A DNA stretch of 5,131 nucleotides from Anaerolineaceae bacterium UBA5838 (GCA_002432795.1 DJGU01000088.1:29495-34625); one strand, 5' to 3'; shown: positions 1 through 5,044, numbered from the stretch's first letter. Notes: generated by a model from the letters alone, not told the origin. Numbers and translations are program-made.

Positions 1-105
1 ATTTTCCACATTTACCTCATCCATTGCACACTTGAATTCGTCGAGGACAGGCCCGGTCCTCACCTGCCCTGGGTTGTCACAGGTACCCAAAGTGGAAAGC
101 AAAGC
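1..105. other. Left edge downstream of the transporter gene; no supported gene
   Basis: This is the DNA after the stop codon of the minus-strand transporter. On the minus strand, the frame directly following that stop stays open for 35 codons to the window edge, with a possible GTG at 63-61 and ATG at 24-22. Neither start has a convincing ribosome-binding site, and the peptide is not one I recognise. An open run of this length is not rare by chance. A truncated downstream gene in the same operon is possible but not shown. Confidence 0.3.
43..61 (-). terminator. Hairpin after the transporter gene, possible weak terminator
   Basis: GAGGAC (43-48) and GTCCTC (56-61) form a perfect 6-bp stem around a 7-base loop, 45 bases beyond the transporter stop codon. 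No T-run follows on the minus strand, so it does not qualify as a classical intrinsic terminator. It could be a processing or pause hairpin, or chance. Confidence 0.25.
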
Positions 106-1401
106 TTACTCCTCTTCTTCCTTCGCATCCAGAGGCACGCGTTTGAAGTCCGAGAGGAACGAAAAGCCCAGGCTCAGCACCATCATCACCAGCGGGAAGA
201 TCGTCAGCAAAAAGCGCGCGGCGGTGCCAGGCTGCGGACCGGGCACCTCGCCCGAGACATACCCAAACAGCACCCCCAACAGCGCATACGCGGCGCTGGT
301 GAACAGCCCGTTCAGGCGGTTCATGAACCCCAGCGCGTTGCTGATGATCCCCTCGCGCCGCACCTTGTGCTTGGCCTGGTCTTCGTCCATGATGCGTGAG
401 TGGATCAGATCCATGGTTGTGATCACGCCGGCGAAGCCAAACCCCACCAGCATGGCGCACCCGAGCGCCATATAAAAGCTGTTGGCAAAATAGAGTGGGA
501 TATACGAAAGCGCCAAAAAGCCCAGCGCCGCGCGCCAGACTTTGACCAGGTCAAACTTCTTCACCCAGTTCGCCCACACCGCCACCGATCCGATCGCCAC
601 CAGCAGCACCCCGCCAAAAAGCAGCGACTGCTGCCCGCTGCTGATGCCGAGCGTGTACTTGGCGTAGATCGGCAGCCCCGCCATCACCAGCGACATGCCA
701 GCGCTGTAGAAGGCGTTGGTAATGCCCGCCACCCAGAACTTCTTGGTCGTCAGCAGCGTTTTCACGCTATCCCACAGTTCGGGTTTCTTTTCTGCTTCCG
801 TGACGGGTTTCTCATGGCTGGTGAGCGCCATGTAAAGGATCACCGCCCCGCCGAGCAGCCCATATACGATCGCGGTTGTGGACCAGCCGAGTGCGTCCAC
901 CACCATAGGCGTTAGGGCGATGCTGATGATCATCGCCACCAGTTGAAATGCCTGGCGCAGCGCGTTGGCTTTGGCGCGGGAAGCATCATTGGTGAATAGT
1001 TCAGGGAAGAGCGCGCCGTAATTGGCGTTGATGACCGAGTCGAGCGTGCCGGTAAAGATGTAGAAGAGCATGGCGTAGAGGTAGAGTGCATTGGCATCCA
1101 GTCCTGCCGGCGGGGTGTAGAAGAGGATCAGCCCGAGCACGAGCAGCGGGGTGCCGATCACGAGCCAGGGGCGCCGCCGCCCCCATTTGGTGCGCGTGCG
1201 GTCCGACAGAAAGCCGTAGATGAGGTTGTCGGCGGCATCGATGAAGGTGTAGATGAGCATGATCGATGCCCATTGGGCGGTGGTCACGCCGAGGGTGTCG
1301 ACGTAATAGGCAAAGGCAAAGGTTTTGAGCAGGTTGATTGGGATGGACGTGCCGAACATGCCGACTGAGTAGTTGAAGGTCTTCATTTTATCGGATTTCA
1401 C
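106..1401 (-). CDS. GPH-family (MFS_2) sugar:cation symporter
   Basis: This encodes a 431-residue inner-membrane transporter of the glycoside-pentoside-hexuronide:cation symporter family (melibiose-permease type, MFS_2), expected to import a sugar or glycoside with a cation. It has about 12 hydrophobic segments. The family's loop 2-3 signature FLSDRTRTKWGRRRPW lies at residues 64-79 and is followed by LVIGTP, as in MelB. The C-terminus is acidic (EEEE), as expected for a cytoplasmic tail. The start is GTG at 1401: AGGAGG (1413-1408) sits 6 bases upstream. The in-frame ATG at 1386 is 21 bases from that site, and the longer frame back to 1515 would run through the promoter and operator. Oddity: where MelB has its cation-site aspartates Asp55, Asp59 and Asp124, my alignment by eye gives Asp55, Asn59 (with Asp at 58) and Asn125. 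Cation coupling may therefore differ. The substrate cannot be told from sequence. No glycoside hydrolase is visible in the window to hint at it. Confidence 0.9.
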   Translation of the reverse strand: MKSDKMKTFNYSVGMFGTSIPINLLKTFAFAYYVDTLGVTTAQWASIMLIYTFIDAADNLIYGFLSDRTRTKWGRRRPWLVIGTPLLVLGLILFYTPPAGLDANALYLYAMLFYIFTGTLDSVINANYGALFPELFTNDASRAKANALRQAFQLVAMIISIALTPMVVDALGWSTTAIVYGLLGGAVILYMALTSHEKPVTEAEKKPELWDSVKTLLTTKKFWVAGITNAFYSAGMSLVMAGLPIYAKYTLGISSGQQSLLFGGVLLVAIGSVAVWANWVKKFDLVKVWRAALGFLALSYIPLYFANSFYMALGCAMLVGFGFAGVITTMDLIHSRIMDEDQAKHKVRREGIISNALGFMNRLNGLFTSAAYALLGVLFGYVSGEVPGPQPGTAARFLLTIFPLVMMVLSLGFSFLSDFKRVPLDAKEEEE

Positions 1402-1407
1402 AGTGAG

Positions 1408-1413
1408 CCTCCT
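1408..1413 (-). promoter_or_regulatory. Ribosome-binding site that fixes the GTG start
   Basis: The minus strand reads AGGAGG, a perfect Shine-Dalgarno match, with a 6-base spacer to the GTG at 1401-1399. This spacing favours GTG over the downstream ATG at 1386 and over the extended upstream frame. Confidence 0.85.
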
Positions 1414-1440
1414 GGGGATGATGGATGAGTGGGTGGGGTA

Positions 1441-1446
1441 ATTATA
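1441..1446 (-). promoter_or_regulatory. Probable -10 box of the transporter promoter
   Basis: The minus strand carries a perfect TATAAT 40 bases upstream of the GTG start. The nearest -35-like hexamer, TTGCAC, lies 21 bases further upstream, which is too far for a standard sigma-70 promoter. The promoter may therefore need an activator bound at the AAAGTGCA sites beside it. The -10 call is good; the -35 is uncertain. Confidence 0.5.
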
Positions 1447-1513
1447 GTGCATGATTTTGGGGAGAAAGTGCAAAAGTGCAGCGATTTGTGCGGTGTCATA
1501 GTTGCACTTTCTC
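1444..1513. promoter_or_regulatory. Operator-like cluster of AAAGTGCA half-sites
   Basis: On the plus strand AAAGTGCA occurs twice in exact tandem (1465-1472 and 1473-1480). It occurs once inverted as TGCACTTT (1503-1510) and once with a single change as ATAGTGCA (1444-1451), overlapping the -10 box. The outer copies form a perfect 12-bp inverted repeat, GAGAAAGTGCAA (1462-1473) against TTGCACTTTCTC (1502-1513). The 1444 and 1465 copies are 21 bp apart, about two helical turns. The position directly over and upstream of the transporter promoter suggests a binding site for a sugar-responsive regulator. The regulator itself is not in the window and its family cannot be named. Confidence 0.55.
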
Positions 1514-1520
1514 ATTTATC

Positions 1521-1753
1521 TGTCACATCGTGCCCTCTGGGTATTGCGCACCTCTTCAAAACCTGTCATTGCGAACTTCTTTTGTGAAGCAATCTAAATT
1601 GCTGGAATCCTAAAAAACGCTCGAGGTAGCAGGATTACGGTTATGCCTCACGAAGTGGAATACGCCAGGTATGTATCAACCTCTTACATTTTTTGATGGC
1701 AAACAATTTGGATTGCTTCGTTCCTCGCAATACCCAAAGGGCTCGATGTGACA
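1521..1753. repeat. MITE-like inverted-repeat element
   Basis: The terminal 28 bases at 1521-1548 and 1726-1753 are inverted copies matching at 26 of 28 positions; both begin TGTCACATCG when read inward. Just inside lies a second inverted pair, GAAGCAATCTAAATTG (1586-1601) against its complement at 1704-1719, matching 15 of 16. The left arm carries an extra 'TGTCATTGCGAAC' segment, so the two arms are the same repeat unit facing each other, one with an insertion. No open frame of note and no clear target-site duplication are seen. The unit resembles the ATTGCGA...GAAGCAATC dispersed non-coding repeats common in several bacterial phyla. Confidence 0.7.
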
Positions 1754-1759
1754 GACGGG
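1695..1759 (-). repeat. Dispersed repeat unit, copy related to 1909-1984
   Basis: The 31 bases at 1695-1725 match 1909-1939 at 28 of 31 positions in direct orientation, beginning GATGGCAAACA in both. Both units end in a CGATGTGAC segment (around 1744 and 1976). The second unit carries about 27 extra bases between these conserved ends. This copy also forms the right arm of the inverted-repeat element. Confidence 0.65.
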
Positions 1760-1839
1760 AACGAGGTAACAGACAGGCTGATATTTGGCCTAAGCCGCTA
1801 TCAGTGCGAACCTCTCATATTACTTTAGGATAAACGGTT

Positions 1840-1883
1840 CAGATTTCTTTGTTCCTGCTCTGTACGCAAGCAGCCGCAATGAC
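1840..1883. repeat. Dispersed repeat fragment, copy A
   Basis: These 44 bases match 1923-1966 at 36 of 44 positions without gaps. The shared core includes AGATTTCTT, GTTCCT, GCAAGCAG and CGCAAT. The differences are scattered single bases, as expected of non-coding copies that are drifting apart. Confidence 0.65.
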
Positions 1884-1908
1884 AGACAAAAGTGCTTAAA
1901 CGAAGATA

Positions 1909-1984
1909 GATGGCAAACAGTTTAGATTTCTTCGTTCCTACTCTATAGGCAAGCAGTCGCAATAACCATAGGGCACGATGTGAC
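1909..1984. repeat. Dispersed repeat fragment, copy B with conserved end
   Basis: This is the longest copy of the family on this side. Its left part (1909-1939) matches 1695-1725 and its middle part (1923-1966) matches 1840-1883. Its end AGGGCACGATGTGAC (1970-1984) is the exact reverse complement of 1522-1536. It therefore links the direct and inverted copies into one family. Confidence 0.65.
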
Positions 1985-2052
1985 GGGGAAAACGTAATTT
2001 CGAAATGCAGCGTGGTAATCTGCCTTTTTACATCTCCCCGGCGACAAAAAAT

Positions 2053-2143
2053 TGCGCGTAGCCACAATAAACCGATAAATAAGTCAATAACTAAGCCAAC
2101 GAATCAGTTAACAAAGCAGAATACAAGTGTGGGGTGGGTGGGT
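2053..2143. repeat. Left bracket repeat upstream of the three-gene block
   Basis: This stretch starts TGCGCGTAGCCA (2053-2064), runs through A-rich sequence, and ends GCAGAATACAAGTGTGGGG (2116-2134) followed by two further G-runs. A shorter relative with the same start, order and orientation lies at 4933-4979, on the other side of the block. About 40 bases of the A-rich middle are absent from the right copy. Confidence 0.5.
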
Positions 2144-2148
2144 CTTGG

Positions 2149-2168
2149 TAGTGTCAGGTAGTGTCAAG
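2149..2168. repeat. Tandem TAGTGTCA repeat, possible insertion-sequence end
   Basis: TAGTGTCAGG (2149-2158) and TAGTGTCAAG (2159-2168) are adjacent 10-base copies differing at one base. They lie 15-34 bases beyond the stop codon of the transposase remnant, where the terminal inverted repeat of an IS256-type element would be expected. The opposite end has been lost, so the inverted partner cannot be seen. Confidence 0.4.
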
Positions 2169-2182
2169 TATTTTTCGCACAT

Positions 2183-2440
2183 TTAGGAATCACTTGGTTG
2201 GTAATCCTCCAAATACTGCATGTTCAAGTAGGTATACTGGCCTTCCCTCAGCTTGCTCGATGAATCTGAGTGGGGCGCACACCAGCCTCAGGTCAGAGCG
2301 GCCATCCGGAAAAGCACCGATGCTCTTTGTGCCGCGCCTGATTGCGCTTTGTCACGGTCGCATTGGAATTTGGCTCGCTTTTCATCCAATGCAAGCCGCA
2401 AAAGCCCCTGGAAACGCTCAAACCACCTTTTGGCAATGTG
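2183..2440 (-). pseudogene. IS256 (mutator)-family transposase, C-terminal remnant
   Basis: This is a decayed transposase end readable only by shifting frames on the minus strand. In one frame, 2351-2232 gives AIRRGTKSIGAFPDG followed by LRLVCA and FIEQAEGRPVY. This matches the 'IRRRTK..GAFP...SAL.LV.A' C-terminal pattern of IS256-type transposases. After a shift at about 2231, the adjacent frame continues YLNMQYLEDYQPSDS and stops at TAA (2185-2183); TACCTAC at the junction looks like a 4-base duplication. Upstream, a third frame at about 2437-2390 gives AKRWFERFQGLLRLALDE. An in-frame stop and a deletion separate it from the C-terminal part, where the 'TTN.IER' segment should be. The catalytic N-terminal two thirds are absent. 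It cannot encode an active enzyme; it marks an old insertion beside the three-gene block. The family call rests on pattern recognition of the C-terminus. Confidence 0.75.
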
Positions 2441-2460
2441 AATATATCAAATTCAAATGA

Positions 2461-2489
2461 TTGCTTAAGCGCATCTAAATAAGTTATTC
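2461..2489 (+). promoter_or_regulatory. Weak candidate promoter for the DUF2202 gene
   Basis: TTGCTT (2461-2466) and TTATTC (2484-2489) are 17 bases apart, 37 bases before the start codon. Both are imperfect sigma-70 matches. The surrounding DNA is AT-rich and nothing better stands out, so this is a candidate only. Confidence 0.3.
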
Positions 2490-2526
2490 CTAAAATCGTA
2501 TTACAAAACTAGGAGATAACTAAAAT

Positions 2527-3087
2527 ATGAAAAACAAAAAATCAATCACAATATTAGCAATAACAGTTCTTGTTATGGTACTAACAGCATTTGTTTACAG
2601 CCCTTCGCAAGCCGCTTATGACAGTGGCCGTAGTGGCCCTTCAAACAAATGGAGTCAGCAAGCTAACGCAAATGCAATGACCATGACAACAACTTTATCC
2701 GAACAAGAGGCAGCAGATCTGGCATTAGCTATTCAAGAAGAATATGCTGCCATGAACACCTACCAGGCTATCATGAATGAATTGGGAGAAATCCAGCCAT
2801 TTCTTCGGATCGCTAGCTCTGAACAACAGCATGTGAATGCGCTGATCCGCGTGGCAGAACGCTTTGGGGTGGAAGTGCCTGAGAACGCAGGCGAGGTAGC
2901 AGATATTGAATGGAGCACTTTTGAGGAAGCCTGTCAGTTGGGTGTGACTTTCGAACAGATAGACGCAGATCTATATGACGAGTTGCTGCCCAACACCACC
3001 AACCCAATACTTATCCGGGTCTACACCAACCTTCAGAGCGCTTCTCTAAACAACCATCTGCCCGCCTTCGAAGCCTGCATTCCGTAA
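2527..3087 (+). CDS. Exported DUF2202 ferritin-like protein
   Basis: This encodes a 186-residue protein with an N-terminal signal peptide: KNKK, a hydrophobic core at about residues 7-24, and likely cleavage after SQA at about 29. The mature protein should act outside the cytoplasmic membrane. A short Ser/Asn/Gln-rich linker (31-56) leads into a DUF2202-like four-helix domain (57-186). Candidate metal ligands are Glu71/Glu72 in EEYAAMNTYQ, Glu99 and His102 in EQQH, Glu143 or a nearby acidic residue in helix 3, and His177 in the last helix. This is the ExxH-type layout of ferritin-like di-metal proteins. The biochemical role of DUF2202 is not established; iron binding, oxidation or peroxide handling are the natural guesses. 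The start ATG has AGGAGA (2511-2516) 10 bases upstream. It is the first gene of a three-gene block but is followed by a strong terminator. Its AT-rich 5' end contrasts with the transporter gene. Confidence 0.85.
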   Translation: MKNKKSITILAITVLVMVLTAFVYSPSQAAYDSGRSGPSNKWSQQANANAMTMTTTLSEQEAADLALAIQEEYAAMNTYQAIMNELGEIQPFLRIASSEQQHVNALIRVAERFGVEVPENAGEVADIEWSTFEEACQLGVTFEQIDADLYDELLPNTTNPILIRVYTNLQSASLNNHLPAFEACIP

Positions 3088-3104
3088 AACAACACAAACA
3101 ATCA

Positions 3105-3140
3105 CCCTGGGGTACACCTAAGTATCCCAGGGATTTTTTT
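3105..3140 (+). terminator. Intrinsic terminator between the DUF2202 and polyferredoxin genes
   Basis: CCCTGGGGTAC (3105-3115) pairs with GTATCCCAGGG (3122-3132) to make an 11-bp stem containing one G-U pair, with a 6-base loop. Seven T residues follow (3134-3140). It starts 17 bases after the DUF2202 stop codon and ends 3 bases before the ribosome-binding site of the next gene. No room remains for a separate promoter after it. It probably acts as a partial terminator that keeps the two downstream membrane proteins at a lower level than DUF2202. Confidence 0.9.
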
Positions 3141-3142
3141 AT

Positions 3143-3148
3143 GAGGAG
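3143..3148 (+). promoter_or_regulatory. Ribosome-binding site that selects the start at 3153
   Basis: GAGGAG ends 4 bases before the ATG at 3153. An earlier in-frame ATG at 3141 is preceded only by the terminator T-run, and the GAGGAG would lie inside its reading frame. The start at 3153 is therefore the better choice. Confidence 0.7.
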
Positions 3149-3152
3149 AAAA

Positions 3153-4007
3153 ATGGAGTCATCTCAACCGGCAAAGAAACCAAGCAAACGCCTTAAAACC
3201 AATCGGATCCGTGCTTTGGTCCAGTTATTCTTTTTTGTTCTGATCGCGCTGATCGCGATCAATCATACCTTAGCGGAAGATGGAAAAGGCATTGCTTTCC
3301 TTTCTTCTGCATCATTGCACGCGCTCTGCCCGTTTGGTGGAGTTGTCAGTCTTTATCAATTTATTACCACAGGAACTTTTGTTCAAAAGGTACATCAATC
3401 CTCGCTGGTACTGATGATCATCGGCGTTGTTTTGGCATTATTTGCTGGGCCGGTTTTTTGCGGCTGGGTCTGCCCATTGGGGACCTTTCAGGAGTGGATT
3501 GCAAAGATAGGCAAGAAGATTTTTAAGAAGCGCTACAACCACTTCATCCCTTCAAAGATTGATAATATTCTGCGCTATCTTAGATATCTCGTCTTGATCT
3601 GGGTGGTTTTCATGACCGCCAGGTCGATGACTTTGGTGTTTGCCAATGTTGATCCCTATTTCGCGCTTTTCAATTTTTGGACCAGTGAAGTTGCTGTTGG
3701 TGGCTTGATTGTACTGGGGGCTACCATCCTGGCGTCATTGTTCGTTGAGCGTCCCTGGTGTAAATACGCCTGTCCCTATGGCGCATTCCTGGGCATTTTC
3801 AACCTCTTTCGGATTTTCTCGCTGCGCCGCAATGCTGACACCTGCATCAATTGCAAGGTTTGCGATAAAGCCTGCCCGATGAACATTGAGGTCAGTAAGT
3901 TGTCGGTTGTTCGGAATCACCAGTGTATCTCATGCATGGAATGCACCTCATCCGCTCACTGTCCGGTACCTCAGACGGTGGATTTCATCATAGGAGCTAA
4001 GAAATGA
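3153..4007 (+). CDS. Membrane 4Fe-4S polyferredoxin, NapH/CcoG-like (Fer4_5)
   Basis: This encodes a 284-residue membrane electron-transfer protein. A basic N-terminus precedes four clear membrane segments (about 21-40, 84-102, 141-163, 181-198). HALCPFGG (Cys59) lies in the first outer loop. Two CxxxCP motifs follow segments 2 and 4: FCGWVCPLG (Cys103, Cys107) and WCKYACPYG (Cys203, Cys207). The C-terminal ferredoxin part has a standard cluster motif, Cys231-x2-Cys234-x2-Cys237-x3-Cys241-Pro, then a second group Cys258-x2-Cys261-x2-Cys264-x5-Cys270-Pro with unusually wide final spacing. The Lys/Arg-rich loop at 118-130 places the CxxxCP motifs and ferredoxin part in the cytoplasm. Relatives such as NapH pass electrons between quinol or cytoplasmic donors and exported redox proteins; which applies here is not visible. 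The last 4 bases overlap the next gene (ATGA), so the two are translationally coupled. No napA, napG or cytochrome oxidase gene is nearby, so a NapH or CcoG name is not justified. Confidence 0.85.
   Translation: MESSQPAKKPSKRLKTNRIRALVQLFFFVLIALIAINHTLAEDGKGIAFLSSASLHALCPFGGVVSLYQFITTGTFVQKVHQSSLVLMIIGVVLALFAGPVFCGWVCPLGTFQEWIAKIGKKIFKKRYNHFIPSKIDNILRYLRYLVLIWVVFMTARSMTLVFANVDPYFALFNFWTSEVAVGGLIVLGATILASLFVERPWCKYACPYGAFLGIFNLFRIFSLRRNADTCINCKVCDKACPMNIEVSKLSVVRNHQCISCMECTSSAHCPVPQTVDFIIGAKK
3992..3996 (+). promoter_or_regulatory. Ribosome-binding site inside the polyferredoxin gene
   Basis: AGGAG lies within the last codons of the polyferredoxin gene, 7 bases before the overlapping start codon of the next gene. 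It supports coupled translation and the choice of ATG at 4004. Confidence 0.7.
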
Positions 4008-4801
4008 GAATCACACCACGTTGGATGGCAGTCTTTGTTGTAACGGTCCTTTTTGGTGGCATTCTGGTCTCTATGGGTTTAGGGGAGTGGACGACTAAAA
4101 CTAATAAGGAGCCGCTAAAATTCACTGAAGGTAAGTATGCCGGAGAGAATAATCCAGCAGATATCCGGGGATCCTATACTTTTGGGGATGTGTCCAGGTT
4201 GTTCGACATCCCGCTTGAAGATCTTGCAATTGCCTTCCGCATTCTGGAAGCGGATGTTGCAGCAGTTCCGCTTAAGTCACTCGAGGAGAATTTTGCATAC
4301 CTCGAAGAAGAATTGGGCACCGGCTCTGTAAAACTTTTCGTTGCGCTTTACAAGGGCTATCCCTATGATTTGAGCGGAGAAGACGCTTTCTTGCTGCCAG
4401 AGGCCGTGGAGCTTATCAAACAAAAAACTACCTTAAGCCAGGAGCAATTGGATTATCTCGCTATTTACACTATCAGTGAAGCCACGGCACCGGCGGCACC
4501 TCTAATAGATGAGTCGACGCAACCATCCGCAGGTGATTCAGAAGGCGAAACTGCACGCACCCCAACGGGCGGCTTGGGTACGCCTGACCCCAAACAGGAC
4601 CACGAAGAATTTGTAATTGCCGGCAAGACCACCTTCCAGGATTTATTGGATTGGGGAGTCAAGCAAGAGGACATCGAAAAGACGATCGCTCAACCTTTGC
4701 CATCCCTAAATCTACTCATCAAGGATTGGGCAGCCGCTGAGGGTTTTTCGTTTTCAACCCTAAAGGCTCAGCTGCAGGCCTTGGTGGATGCAGCAAAGTA
4801 G
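4004..4801 (+). CDS. Membrane-anchored protein with repeated IxGxxTFxD motif, unknown function
   Basis: This 265-residue protein has an N-terminal membrane segment (about 8-26), most likely an uncleaved anchor with the rest outside the cytoplasm. I do not recognise a named family. The body has three parts. An N-terminal domain (about 50-120) opens with DIRGSYTFGDVSRLFDIPLE. A middle helical stretch (about 120-160) contains LPEAVELIKQ. A Pro/Thr/Ser/Asp-rich linker (about 160-200) leads to a C-terminal domain (about 203-263) opening with IAGKTTFQDLLDWGVKQEDI. The two openings align with one gap, sharing I-x-G-x-x-T-F-x-D and a later Glu-Asp, so the domains look like diverged duplicates. There is no cysteine and a single histidine (200), so a heme or Fe-S role is unlikely; an adaptor or scaffold for the polyferredoxin is more plausible. 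The 4-bp overlap with that gene supports a shared complex. Its start is well supported by the AGGAG site. Confidence 0.75.
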   Translation: MRITPRWMAVFVVTVLFGGILVSMGLGEWTTKTNKEPLKFTEGKYAGENNPADIRGSYTFGDVSRLFDIPLEDLAIAFRILEADVAAVPLKSLEENFAYLEEELGTGSVKLFVALYKGYPYDLSGEDAFLLPEAVELIKQKTTLSQEQLDYLAIYTISEATAPAAPLIDESTQPSAGDSEGETARTPTGGLGTPDPKQDHEEFVIAGKTTFQDLLDWGVKQEDIEKTIAQPLPSLNLLIKDWAAAEGFSFSTLKAQLQALVDAAK

Positions 4802-5044
4802 GTTAAGTTTTGCCCCGAAGTTAAAAACGCAAGGTAGGAGCACAATTTGACCTGCGCCTACGTCTCGCCATTGCGAGGAGTAAAGCGATGCAGCACTCTG
4901 CCCTGACAATTAATTGCCTTTCGATAAGGAGCTGCGCGTAGCCAAAAAAGTATAGCAAGGCAAAATACGGGTGGGGGAGGTTAAGGCAAATCTAAGATTG
5001 CGTTGTCAGCTTGAAGACCGCAACCGGACCTACGAGTTAATTCC
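4802..5044. other. Gene-free stretch with repeat fragments
   Basis: No credible gene is seen. CATTGCGAGGAGTAAAGCG (from 4869) is a fragment of the ATTGCGA-type dispersed repeat also found left of the block. A weak imperfect hairpin may form between GTAGGAGC (4835-4842) and GCGCCTAC (around 4855), without a T-run. The stretch separates the last gene from the terminator at 5045. Confidence 0.5.
4933..4979. repeat. Right bracket repeat downstream of the three-gene block
   Basis: It begins with the same 12 bases, TGCGCGTAGCCA (4933-4944), as the repeat at 2053. It continues A-rich, then reads GCAAAATACGGGTGGGG (4960-4976), matching the tail of the left copy with small differences. Order and orientation are the same as on the left. 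Confidence 0.5.

Noticed and set aside
32..475. Long plus-strand open frames opposite the transporter (also 400-915)
   Set aside because: They are antisense shadows of a GC-rich gene; peptides are rich in Arg, His, Pro and Ser with no domain pattern.
1402..1515. Longer N-terminus for the transporter, starting at 1515
   Set aside because: It would translate the promoter box and operator cluster, adds a non-family extension, and ignores the perfect AGGAGG before GTG at 1401.
1521..1984. CRISPR array
   Set aside because: Repeats differ in length and orientation, diverge from each other, and have no regular spacers; no cas gene is present.
1825..2067. 80-codon open frame on the minus strand
   Set aside because: It runs through the dispersed repeat copies (1840-1984), has no ribosome-binding site of note, and its peptide is a low-complexity product of the repeats.
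2128..2148. G-quadruplex from the G-runs near the left bracket repeat
   Set aside because: Only three runs of three or more G are followed by a GG, so a stable four-run structure is doubtful.
2161..2460. 99-codon plus-strand open frame starting in the TAGTGTCA repeat
   Set aside because: It is antisense to the transposase remnant, which explains the sequence better; the start has no ribosome-binding site and the peptide looks like no known protein.
3141..3152. Earlier ATG at 3141 for the polyferredoxin
   Set aside because: It is preceded by the T-run of the terminator and has no ribosome-binding site; GAGGAG serves the ATG at 3153.
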